A stretch of DNA of 64,000 bases from Choristoneura fumiferana (taxonomy: Eukaryota; Arthropoda; Insecta; Lepidoptera; Tortricidae): positions 8,142,980-8,206,979 of the forward strand of contig NC_133498.1 of NCBI RefSeq assembly GCF_025370935.1. Direction: 5' to 3'. The position numbers and the translations under genes are program-made. The notes below the pieces were generated by a model. That model ran no database searches. It was given only the letters and a program-made list of their open reading frames with translations, and was not told the origin of the DNA. Positions 43,501 through 55,500 of the stretch are shown one piece after another. How positions within the stretch are numbered: the first letter of the stretch is position 1; every line of letters starts with the position of its first letter.

Positions 43501-46500
43501 TGTATCCCCCCGCGGCATGGACCCAAAGATGCTGGCAGCATTTCCTCGCTGTATAGCAATGCTGATACGTTGTGCGAGGAAGCTGCCAGCTTTACAGTTT
43601 TATATAGTGTTTATAGGTACTGCTTTCGATAATAGAAGATTGTACAACGAGAGCATAAAAAGAGCCATTTTACCCGAGACGTTCATATAGCCTACCGAGC
43701 CGGTATGGCGAGGGTGGATAGACACGTCAAGGGGATTCGTTTTGTTGATATAAATTATAATTTTTAAAAAAATATATGTAGAAACATCTTTGTTTGTGGC
43801 TGTTTGTTTACATCTGATTGCCTTGGTCAAGATTTTACTTTATGGACTAAATCATAAAAAGTCATCTTATGTCGCCTAGATCCAGCTTATGCTGTACTTT
43901 ACGAGCATCAGATGTGAAAATCATATTTGTATAGTATTAACCAACATAATACATATCATTGGTACGAAAAAAAAACGATATATTTTCGACGTTTTTAACA
44001 TATTTATCTACTTATCAATATTAATACGGGCCGATTCTGCTGGAGATGTTAAAGATGATGAGATGACCAAATTTAATTAACTATGTTAATTATAAGCAAG
44101 CGTTAAGCCTAGTTTAGACTTGCAAGAAAAATCGTGCAAGTTGCATTACGAGTACATTGCGGCGCTCGATTGACCACTACACTCGTTGGCTTTACGGCCC
44201 CGCAATGTAATGCAACTTGCACGACTTTTCTTGCTAGTCTAAACTCAGCTTTACATAGATGAAGGCGCTAATTAGTGAGGTACTATTTTATGTTTTTAAT
44301 TTTACCCGACGACTTATTTATGTACGTTTTTATTTCCCCACGTAATTACTCAACGGCTTAACCGAATTGATGAATACGTTATTAGATTCGTACCTATTGA
44401 GGGCGAAAATGACACTGGATGCATAGAATTTTTAAAAAGCCACAATATCGATATTCTGCGTTTTAGGGGCTGTTTCACCATCCTTTGATTAGTGTTAACT
44501 GGCGGTTAGGTGTGATGCCGTCTCTATTTGTTTTGTTCGGATAGACGGAGACGACATCACATTTAACCGTCGGTTAACACTAATCAATGGATGGTGAAAC
44601 AGCCCCTTAATGTATCAATATAAACGGTTTGAAAAGTGTATTTAGGGGCTGTTTCACCATGCATTGATTAGTGTTAAATGACAGTTAAATGTGATGCTGT
44701 CTCCGTCTATTCGAACAAAACAAATAGAGACGGCATCACATTTAACCGCCAGTTAACACTAATCAATGGATGGTGAAACAGCCCCTTAATCTACTAGTGT
44801 TAACCCGCGGCTGCGCACGCGCAAATCATTAGATATACAGCAGTTGAATTGGAATTCCGGTGATTTGCAATATTCCCGTGGGGATTCCCTAAAAATTACA
44901 TCGTGGTTTTCATTGACGTTGCATTAAAAAGAACAATGTCAAATTTCATGACTCTATCCCCAGCGGTTGTTATTTCGAGATTTTATCTCTATCCCGTGGG
45001 AGAATCGGGATAAAAAGTAGCCTGTGTGTTATTCCAGATGTCCAGTTATCTACATACCAAATTTCATCCAAATCCGTCCAGATGTTTTAGCGTGAAAGAG
45101 TAAAAAACACCCACTCACACAGTTAATTATAAAATAAAAATAAAAAAGAATATTGCGACCAACAAAAACAAGTTGTTTTTGTTTATAGTTATCTTAGCTT
45201 GACTCAAACAGTCATCGTGACATGATTAAACATGACCTTCGAGCTGTTAATTCATCAGAAATGCACAGTTGTTATATCATAATTATGTTCAATATGTTTG
45301 GAATAGGCACTATAAATATATTAGTTGAATTTGGTAGTTTCTAGGGTAATTAATTATTAACAGCTAAACATCGTGAAGGTCCTTAATTTATGAAGTTTTT
45401 TCAAAGTCCATAACTAATCCGCGTTTAATTCAAACATATTTACCAAAAGAAGGTTAAGTAATGTGTATTTTTTGATGTCTCTCTTACGAGTACAGTCACC
45501 AGCATTAATATCTGCCACAGCGGAGCGTGCAAAAATATCTGACACGTCTTACCGACCCTAGAAATAGAGTCGTATCAGATATTTATGCACGCTTGTTGTG
45601 TCAGATATTGGCGCTGGTGACTGTACTTATGTGCCACGTGAATGTCACTTGCCAAGTTTGTTTATTTTACTATTAACAATGAATGTGAAGCTATTATACC
45701 TACCTAGTGCCTGTGCTAGTGCCATCCACGAAGACGCGTGATTTTATCAAATTGTAATAAGAACCACGGCACGCGTCATCGTGAATGACATCGTTCAAAG
45801 GTTAACTGGAAGAGATCCCTTTAAGGGATAAGCTCTCCTTTGTACATCTTATTATCCTGTGTTATGTTATTTTCATGTGTGTTATGTACAATAAAGAGTT
45901 TTACAATACAATACAATACAATGACTCTATCTATATATGTAAGGAAAAAAACATTTTTATTTTCGATAATAAAACTAAGTATTATTTTCCGTTTCGGGAA
46001 AAAGTTAATCATCAGATACTAGTTCATATCAATGAACTTAGTTGTCTGCCGAAGTTAACGGATATAAAAAAACACGTCGGAATTATACTCGTACAGTCGC
46101 CATCAGATACTTCGGAGCAGCCAAGGTGATCAAAAATGTCGGAGCTTGAACTCTAATGCCTTGAGAATAGGGTGCATGCTCCGATATCTTTGACTACCTT
46201 GGCCGCTCCGAAATATCTGATGGCGACTGTACACAGGATTTCGGTCGTTGTCCAGAGAGTAGACAGAGTCACATGTTACAGTATAAAGAGCGACAAAATT
46301 AGTTAAACAACAGAAAAGTATAAAAACGTGCACAGTGTACTTATCAAGCAATAATAAGGCATACACGTGTCATCATCGCAATCAGTTTAGCCTCTAAATA
46401 CTGTTATGAACGAACGAACTCAGTACGCTATTGGCCACGGTACGCGCCGGACGCATTTTTTTCTACTAAACTTATCTGAAATCAAAACTTGTTTTAAAAA

Positions 46501-49500
46501 CCATTTGCAACATTGTTGTTTTGATACAGTGTTTTATCAAAGTTCGATAACCCAAAACCAATTGATAAGAATTACGAAATTTAATAAGTGCATTATCTTA
46601 TCGAGTAGGAAGATATATGTTTCTAAGTGACTCTCCACACGTGAGAGATCTTAAGTACAAATTAATATTAAAAAAGATACGTAACGCATTCACTACGCCT
46701 TTTTTTTCGAACTTGCGCGAGGTTCAGTGCTCCAGACGCATATAAGCGTTCATCTTTCTTCTAGTGCCCTATAAACGCATATGAGCGTAACTTAATGAAC
46801 TGACCGTAGCGACCAAGGCACTGGTGGCACACAAAACAACATAAAAAAGTAAAAAGTGCTGGCTGAATAAGTGCAAACTTAAGTCCTAATAACAAATTTA
46901 AAAAAAAGCAATCAAAGATGGCCGCGTCTTCATCAGATGCCACTAAAGACATGGATCAAGAAGTCATAGACAAGACACTGTCGGAAATTGAAAATGTCAA
47001 AACAACTGAAGAGTTCGAAGCGAAAATTGAATCGACCAGCAAATTTGGATTTTCTTTGGCTAGCTGGATGAAAGTGCTGTTCAATAAGGCACCAGAGGAA
47101 GACTTTAAGGCAGAATGGATGACTGTAAGTTTTTAACTTCTGTATAATTAAAAATCGGTCAAGTGCGAGAAGGACTCGTACATGAAGGGTTCCGTACCTC
47201 CGTACAATGCTTTAAAAACAAATAAATTTTTGCAGATAAAATTACCGTGAGACCCACTCATTTTAAATGATATTGTACCGGATAACTCACGTGCTAAATC
47301 GAGTTTAGCTCGACGTGTTTCGGACTAATTCGTAGCCCTTCCTAAACTCAAGCCGCCTAGCAACCAAAAAAACGCTGAAAAAAAAACATGTTTCCTGTAT
47401 AACGTAACGACCCACTTTAATTTTTATACTTTATTTATTTCTAGTATTATTATTAGACGAAGGGGCAAACGAGCAGACGGGTCACCTGCAACACGCAACA
47501 CGAGGGGGAATCACAGGTGTGTTGCCGACCCTTTAAGGAATTGGTAGGCTCGTTTTTTAAAGATCCCTAAGTTGTAACGCTCAGGGAATGTTGCCGCTGT
47601 AAGCTGATTCCAGATCTTCGTCGTGCGAGGAAAGAAGTTTCGCTTAAAACGCACGGTACTAGACTGCCAATCATCAAGATGGTGAGGATGGAAAGACGGT
47701 TCCTCGAAGTGCGGTAGTGGAATTTAGCCGCAGGCAGCAATTCGAAAAGTTTCTAGTATTTGTTGTTATAGCGGCCACAATAATACATAATCTGTGATAA
47801 TTTCAAGTGTCTAGCTATTACGGCTCAAGAGATAGAGCCCTGTGACAGACGGACAGAACGACAGATACAGCAGTCTCACTAATAGAATCCCGGGCACCCT
47901 TTGCGTACGGAATCCTAAAAAGGACCCTTCAACCTTGTCTTTCCCGTAGTAAGCTCCAGGGAGCATGCAGCCGGGTTTTTTCACCGGTGAGAGTCCGGCC
48001 TGTGCCCAGCAGTGGGACGTATATAGGCTGGGATGGATGGATGGAGAGTCCGGCACTCTCTGGGCACTCCCTACCCAGTGGTCTATAACACGTGGAAGTG
48101 CTATGTAGGTGCAGCGTGCGTGCCAGAAGTAAGCGGGGCGGTACGCTTACTCGATGACGTAGGTAATCCTCCGTTCGTTGGGTTTTTTTCCTGCTATCAT
48201 TTTTACATTCCAGAATTGAGCAATACGGCATAATTACTGTAAAACAAGGAATGTCGCGACACTACTAAACGTGATCATACTCTACGCAATGTTGAACAAG
48301 ACTGTAAACTATTTGTATGGAGAATTGTACAGCGCCTCTACAAATAATTTACGCCGTCGCTATCGAGTACGGTCACTGTAAACTCATGGTAGTGGTACTG
48401 ACATCGAGTAAACGTACCTCGGCTTACTTGTGGCACGCACCGCTGCACCTACATAACACTTCTACTTGTTTTTATTCTTCCGTGGTCTATAATGATTTTT
48501 TCCCGACTGCACGCCGCCATCTCCTATAAAGCACTTCATATAAGTACAGTGTTTTGTACCCGAATCCCGGTCGCCCCGGGACAGGCTTTGCCTAGTGTGG
48601 GACCAACGGTAAGCAATTTGTAAAATTACTTTTTTAATAAACTAATTTTTTTTATTAGTTTAGAAAACTATAGACAACTAAAAGCAAGGATGCCTAAAAT
48701 GCTTGTTAAACTTGGGTTTTAATATACCCAAGATAATATTTAACGTTAACTTATCTTTATCTTATCACTTTAACAGATCTATATCGGATAGTTTTTAGTC
48801 CTATTGTACTCGTACTAAAGTAAATTATACTGAAACCATCATGAAAAACTAACCAAGAGCGTGTCGGACACGCCCGAAATAGGGTTCCGTAGCCATTACG
48901 AAAAAATTGAGTAAAAATATTACCTATATTATCTAAGGATTTCGTATTTTGTACGGAATATTCCAAGTTTAGGTATATTTTATACCTTAGGCTGCTATTT
49001 ACTCTTAAACTACTAATAATTCTCAAGCAAACTTAGCCGTTATAGTTTTCCTTGTAAGTTTGATATACTTACTACCATCCTGAATTTTTTCAATTTTTTC
49101 CACCCACCGGTTTAGATTTTAGAGGGGGGGGGGGACGCTCGATTTTAATGAACATTTGCACTTTAAAGTTGAATATTTCGCAAACAAATCACTGAATCGA
49201 AAAATCGTCGTAGTAAACTCCTACCCCTTTTAAAAGACCTATCCAACGATACTCCACACTATAGGGTTGGATGCGAAAAAAAAATCCACCCCACTTTACG
49301 TCTATGGGAGGAAAAAAAATTTATTACACAATTTTGTCGGCATAGTTTACATATATATCCGTGCAAAATTACAGCTTTCTAGCATTGATCGTCCCTGAGC
49401 AAAGCCGCGGACGGACAGACAGGCAGACATGGCTAAACTATAAGGGTTCCATTTTTGCCATTTTGGCTACGGAACCCTAAAAATACTCATTTATGCGAGT

Positions 49501-52500
49501 GGCTGCTCTTTGACATTTGTCTTTGCCGGATACAGACAAAAACATAACAAGTTTGCAACATGTTTCTAATAATTTATGTATATATAGACATTGATGTAAT
49601 TTTGACATTTATAGGAATATCATAAATAAATCATAATAAATAAATATCATGGGACACTTGACACCAATTGATCTAGTCCCAAACTAAGCAAAGCTTGTAC
49701 TATGGAAACTAGGCAACGGATAAACATACTTATATAGATAAATACATACTTAAATACATATTAAACATCCAAGACCCGAGAACAAACATTCGTGTTATTC
49801 ACACAAATATCTGCCCCGGCCGGGATTCGAACCCAGGACCTCAAGCTTCGTAGTCAGGTGCTCTAACCACTTAGCCATCCGGTCGTCAATAGCATATAGC
49901 TTTTGCTCGCGACTGCATCTACGAAGAAATTGTTTATCGCTATTCCGCGGGACTGTAAAATTTTCCGGGTTAAAAAATATCCTATGTCTTTCCAAGGGTC
50001 TCAAACTATTTTCACAAAATTTCGACTACATCGGTTTAGCGGTTTAAGTGTGAAAAGTAACAGACAGACATTCTTTCGCATTTTAATACTTACTAGCTTT
50101 TGCCCGCAACTCTACGTGTGAAAAATTCGTTTATCGCTATACCGCGGGAACTATACAATTTTCCGGGATAAAAACAATCCTATGGCCTTACCTTTTTCTT
50201 CAAAGTCACAATGTGAGGTAAGAAGCTAATTACGACTGGTTACGATTAATTTTCCGTTCATTAATAACATAACCTACACACAAACCCAACTATTACCACC
50301 ACTGACGGGTTTCGAACACAACCAGAATTCATCATCAGAGCAACACAACTGTTCAGCTGGTCACTATGCTACCAGATGTTAAACTGACTGTGTGATATTT
50401 TATTTTCATTGTCAGGTCACAAATGTTTGGAATTGTTACTATTTAAGTTTATGTTTATATTTATGTATTTTAGTTTAATTTAGCACTTTTTCATTTTGAT
50501 TTATATTAGCCTGACTGTATTTTTTTGTTATTTGTAATTAAACTGTTAGATGTTAGGTCTTACATCTGGTAGCATGGTGAACGGTTGTGTTGCTCTGAGG
50601 ATGAACTCGGGTTGAGGTCGAAACGTGTGATGTTTGTGACGGTTGAGTATTTATGACTCATGTATTGCTATATGTAAGAGAAGGAGGGCAGATTTACGTG
50701 TTAACATATACGAGTATAATTGTCGCACGGTAACTATGCTGTAGTCCACGATTTGTAGCAGAGAAGCAAGGTAAAAGAAGTATACATAGTTTATCATAAT
50801 AATATGGTCCTGGACTCCTGTCTTGACCTTTAAAAAGGTTTCAAGTCAAGCAATGCAATGAGCTATGGAGAGATCTATGCTCAGAGTTTCTTTGCGACGA
50901 AAGTTCGTCGAAGAACCTAGAGTCACCGACATTCGCTCGAAGAACATATAAATAAGTTGTAGTAACCATAGGAACATTATATACGTAATATACGTAGGTA
51001 CTATGAATGACTCCGATAATACTGTGATGTTTGGTATTTAAGGTTTTCATCATAGATTAGAAATACCTTACTTATTATTTCGACACTTTATTATTCATAT
51101 TTGTCTAGAGGGTAGAGACATAATTTGGTTGTATTTAGCATAGATGTGTAATCATATTACGTATAAGGTACCTACTATAATTAGGTATATTGAATTTTTA
51201 TTTCGAATGATTACTCATCTTATTTCTAATTTTATACATAAAGGTTCTTGTTGAATTATGAATCCATCGTTCACTCATTCAATGACCATTTATATAGAGT
51301 TATCGCACAAAGTTTAGGCTGTTTAACGGTAGAGTTAATTTTTTTTTGTCATGATACAGACAACGATATAATATAATAAAGTATGATTTGTGTGTGTTCT
51401 TACAGTGTGGAGGTGGATATATTATTATGTTTCATAATCACTTGAATTTATATCATGCCAACAGATAGATGAATACAAGCACCTAGCGGAGGAGAGCATG
51501 CAGAATGCTTTCCGCGTGGTCACTCTGCCCAACTGGAAGCTGGAGAAGCGAGGGTCCACCAAGGGAGACGTGGTGGAGGTCACGCAGACAGATGCCTTCG
51601 GAAAGGTCTACCGGTTCACGGTGAGTGCCCAGGGTGACAGGGGCTGATCTGCCGCAAAGAATTAAGGCCATTGGTATTTGTCACAGCGCCAGAACAGCTG
51701 AAAGGGTGTCCATATTGGCTCGCATACTTACTGTTTGTCAGAGTGATTGTTTGTCATAACTCTTTTTTAGGGTTCCGGAGCCAAGATGGCAAAAACGGAA
51801 CCCTTATAGTTTCGCTATGTCTGTCTGTCTGCAGGACCTGTAATTTTGCAGGAATATGTATGTAAACTATGCCGACAAAATGGTACAATAAAAATTGAAA
51901 AAAAAAAAATCTTTTTAGTGTACCTCATAGACGTAAAGTGGGGGTGATTTTTTTTTTCTCATCCAACCTTGTAGTGTGGGGTATCGTTGGATAGGTCTTT
52001 TAAAATCATTAGGGGGTTGCTAAAACGATTTTTCGATTTGTTTGCAAAATATTCAACTTTAAAGTGTGCAAATTTTCATTTAAATCGAAATTTATTGCTG
52101 CCAAGAAAGGTTAGGCAATTAATTTAATTGCAAGGAATGTTTAGTAAAATTTTATTCTGCTTTTTATTATCTTTATGCAAAGTAATATTGTGAGATATGT
52201 ATTTCTGCGTAGCAACTGTTCGAACACACGAGTATAAATATTATTATTATCGATATTATGTGATGTTAATATTCTGCTTTACAAAATTATGAGAAATGAT
52301 AGTATGAGAAAAAATATATGCGAAAAGTAATTCGGTGATATGATGATTCTGCTCAAGGTTGTTAGGAGAAACGAAATTATGAGCCCTTCAAAACTAGTGC
52401 ACAAATAAATAAATCGCTAATAAAATACACTGTCTCAGATTAATTTAGGCTAATTTATGTCCCGGAAAAATCCAAGGTTCCGGGACTCATACAAAGTTAC

Positions 52501-55500
52501 GGACTACAGTTATTCATGAAAGCCTGTGGTTCCAGGGTCTGGTGGACTGCCCCCCGGAGTTCCTCTTCAAGGAGTTCAAGGACAACGTCACCAAGCTGCC
52601 GGATTGGAACCCTACCATACTGAAGAGCGAGCTTATAAAGGTGAGCGGATTCTTTCGATTTCAAAATCGTCAATACTATGTTATGTATATAAGTAGTGCC
52701 ACCAGAGTTGAGGTCACGCACACCAGAACATGTCGTAATGACAGCGGGCTTATGACATTCACTCGTTCATTTCACTCATTTTCCTTTTGTGTAATCATTC
52801 ACTTCAAATCACGTGGCACTACTTATCCTTCTAATATTATAAATGCGAAAGTGAGTGAGTGAGTGAGTATGTTTTTTACTCCTTCACGCTTTTAATTTTT
52901 TAAAATCCCGAAATTTCCATTCAGCTGCTGGATCCAATTATTTACGTGTGCGAAGCCGCGGGTATACATTATTTATACTATTATGCAATATATTAAATCA
53001 GATAGTCGTTAATTTGCGGAGGTCCATATCAATTAACTATAAACAATTACTTTATGATCACGTCTACGCAATAAATGTGTGGTCATGCAGTTCCTCCACC
53101 TCCACACTCGCCCTTGCCCCGGAGCCCGACTCGCACTTGCCCCGTTAACCCTCAACCGGGCAAATCCTAATTATGTTTGTGGTTACAGGAGATATCGCCG
53201 GGCATTGACCTGTCGTACCAGGTGACAGCTGGAGGGGGGAAGGGCATCATAGCGCCGAGGGACTTTGTCATACTGCGCCGCTGCGCCGCGCTCAGCAAAG
53301 AGGTACATATATAGAATCCATAGAATACATAGAATCCTCCACATGAAGATAGAGGTCTTTACATATTTAACGTGTGTGCGGAGCTATCAATAGGTTGAGA
53401 TGATTTAAAAGTAGTCATCTCGACCTATATACGGCCCACTGTAGGGCACAGGCCTCCTCTCAGAATGAAAGAACTTGGGTTTTAGTTCCCAAATATCTAA
53501 ACTTTAATTTGGCCATTGGCATTAATAATCTAAACTTTAATTTGGCCTATATGCAGGAAAACAGATACAGTTGCCATTAAATCGTATTTTCACTAATCGT
53601 TCCTTCGATCTTTTCATTTCTCAGAATATGTTTTTCATCAACAGCTCAGTTCATCGACGAAAGTTTTTAAATATCGAACACCTGGTTACCCTTGCCTTAT
53701 TTCTCGATTACAGGGGCACGTGGTGGAAAGGGATCCTTACTGCTACATCAGCAGCGGAGTTAGTGTCAATGTACCTGGATACCCACCTCATAGAGATATA
53801 GTCAGGTCAGTAAAACTATGAATATTAAAAACTAACACTTATACAACAATAAAACGCGCAATTTCACCCGAGAAGTTTATATACATCCGAGCCGTATGCG
53901 AGGATCGTTAAATCGACGGTAAAATGGGTTTTATGAATAAGTCTACACGCTCTGGTTTTCACTTCAATTGCAAGGATAAACAGCAACAATGCAAAATGTG
54001 CATTTACAAACTTATTTTTCATACATTGCTAGTTCTAAAGTAATTTATTAAAATCGTCTCTAGTTCTATTCATTTATTTGTGTCTATTTCTTTCATTGTC
54101 TGTTAAAAACTTGTAAAATGTCACTTTCTTAAAACACGAATCATAAAAAAAAATATTTCGTGGTATTATTTAGACTTTAAAGAAAAACTATGTCAAGGCA
54201 ATATGTATAATCGAATCGAAAATCATAACAAATAGTATATAAGCAGTAGCAGGAAGTAATTAGTAGTAGTTATGTAACACATATATTAATCGGTCTTATT
54301 TCCTACCTGGATCCTGTAACAGGGACTCCTAGCACAGGATCCAGAGCCGTAGACTCTTGTTTATATGTTGACAAATAAATCACTTTGACTTTGAGTTTAT
54401 AAGTTTTTTTATGCAATAAATTATTTTCATTACATTTTCATTTTACATTTTCATAAGCGTTTGTACCGCAGGGGTCACAACAAAGTGGCGTGCTGGTGCC
54501 TCAAACCAGCTAAGGTCCGTGCGGCGGACGGGAGTGAGACACTGCAGACTCAGTTCCAGTGGCTCATGTGCTGTGACCTCAAAGGTAAGTACTAAATACT
54601 TGAAAGGTAAAGTAATTACGGCTTGAATGGCGTGTGAATTGGTCTTCTCAGTCCCAGAGCTCCCAGTATTGGAGGTTGGCTGGCGAAGTTTAAATACTAA
54701 TTACTCACAGGGTAAAAGGTACATGGGAGCTAACAGATTATGACGTACCTAAATATTAAGTATTTACAATGGAAATAGTAAATAATAAGTACTCATACAG
54801 TAAAAGACATGAATATTTACAGAATGAAGGTAAATAGTAAGTAAAGTATCCACAGAATAAAGGGTAAATAATAAGTATCGATATGTTAATACTAGGTTGT
54901 AAATACTTACAGGGCAAAAGTTACTTTAATAATTACCTAGAGTTAATGGTCATTAAATTTAAATAACTGAAAACCAGAAAGTAGTTTGCTCAGAATTGAG
55001 AGTAGAATCGATTACACTATGTTTTAAATCAGGTTGTGTTCGTGTTTTAAAATCCCTTTTTTATTGTGCCCAGTCTAAAAGTTACGACTGCAACAGGTAT
55101 CAATTCAATACTTTAGCTAAACTCCAATTCAATAGAATCTGACAATCCTGTAGACACTTCCAGCCTACTAATATAAACACCGGGCTGCCTAAGGCTTTGT
55201 GATGTGACTATTATTCTTTTTTGATTCCTTTTAGATGATAATTGCAACAACAGGGACATATATAATTAAGTGTGCCCACGATAGGGTGTCTTAAATATGT
55301 AGAAAATTGACAGATTCTATTGAATTGTACTTTAAGTAGAATTACTGACTTAGCACAACACAAGAATATCTTTTAAATAATGACGACATTCAAAAATAAA
55401 TGAATTCAACATACTTAAAATGAAAAAATATTTTTGGGGTGTCTGACGTTTTCAATTATTTAATTAACACCTGCTAACAAATTAGGTACCAATATTTTTA

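Larger units (their letters stand above)
33153..51464 (+). other. Start1: Start1 intron 6 (18.3 kb) containing the CBP promoter and first exon
   Basis: The longest intron of the gene. It is packed with transposable elements (listed separately) and holds the CBP first exon at 46918-47124. Stretches without recognised features are 34090-34440, 37070-37915 (containing a near-inverted copy of 34330-34450, at about 37555-37660), 42620-43190, 45130-45480 and 50660-51400. Confidence 0.7.
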
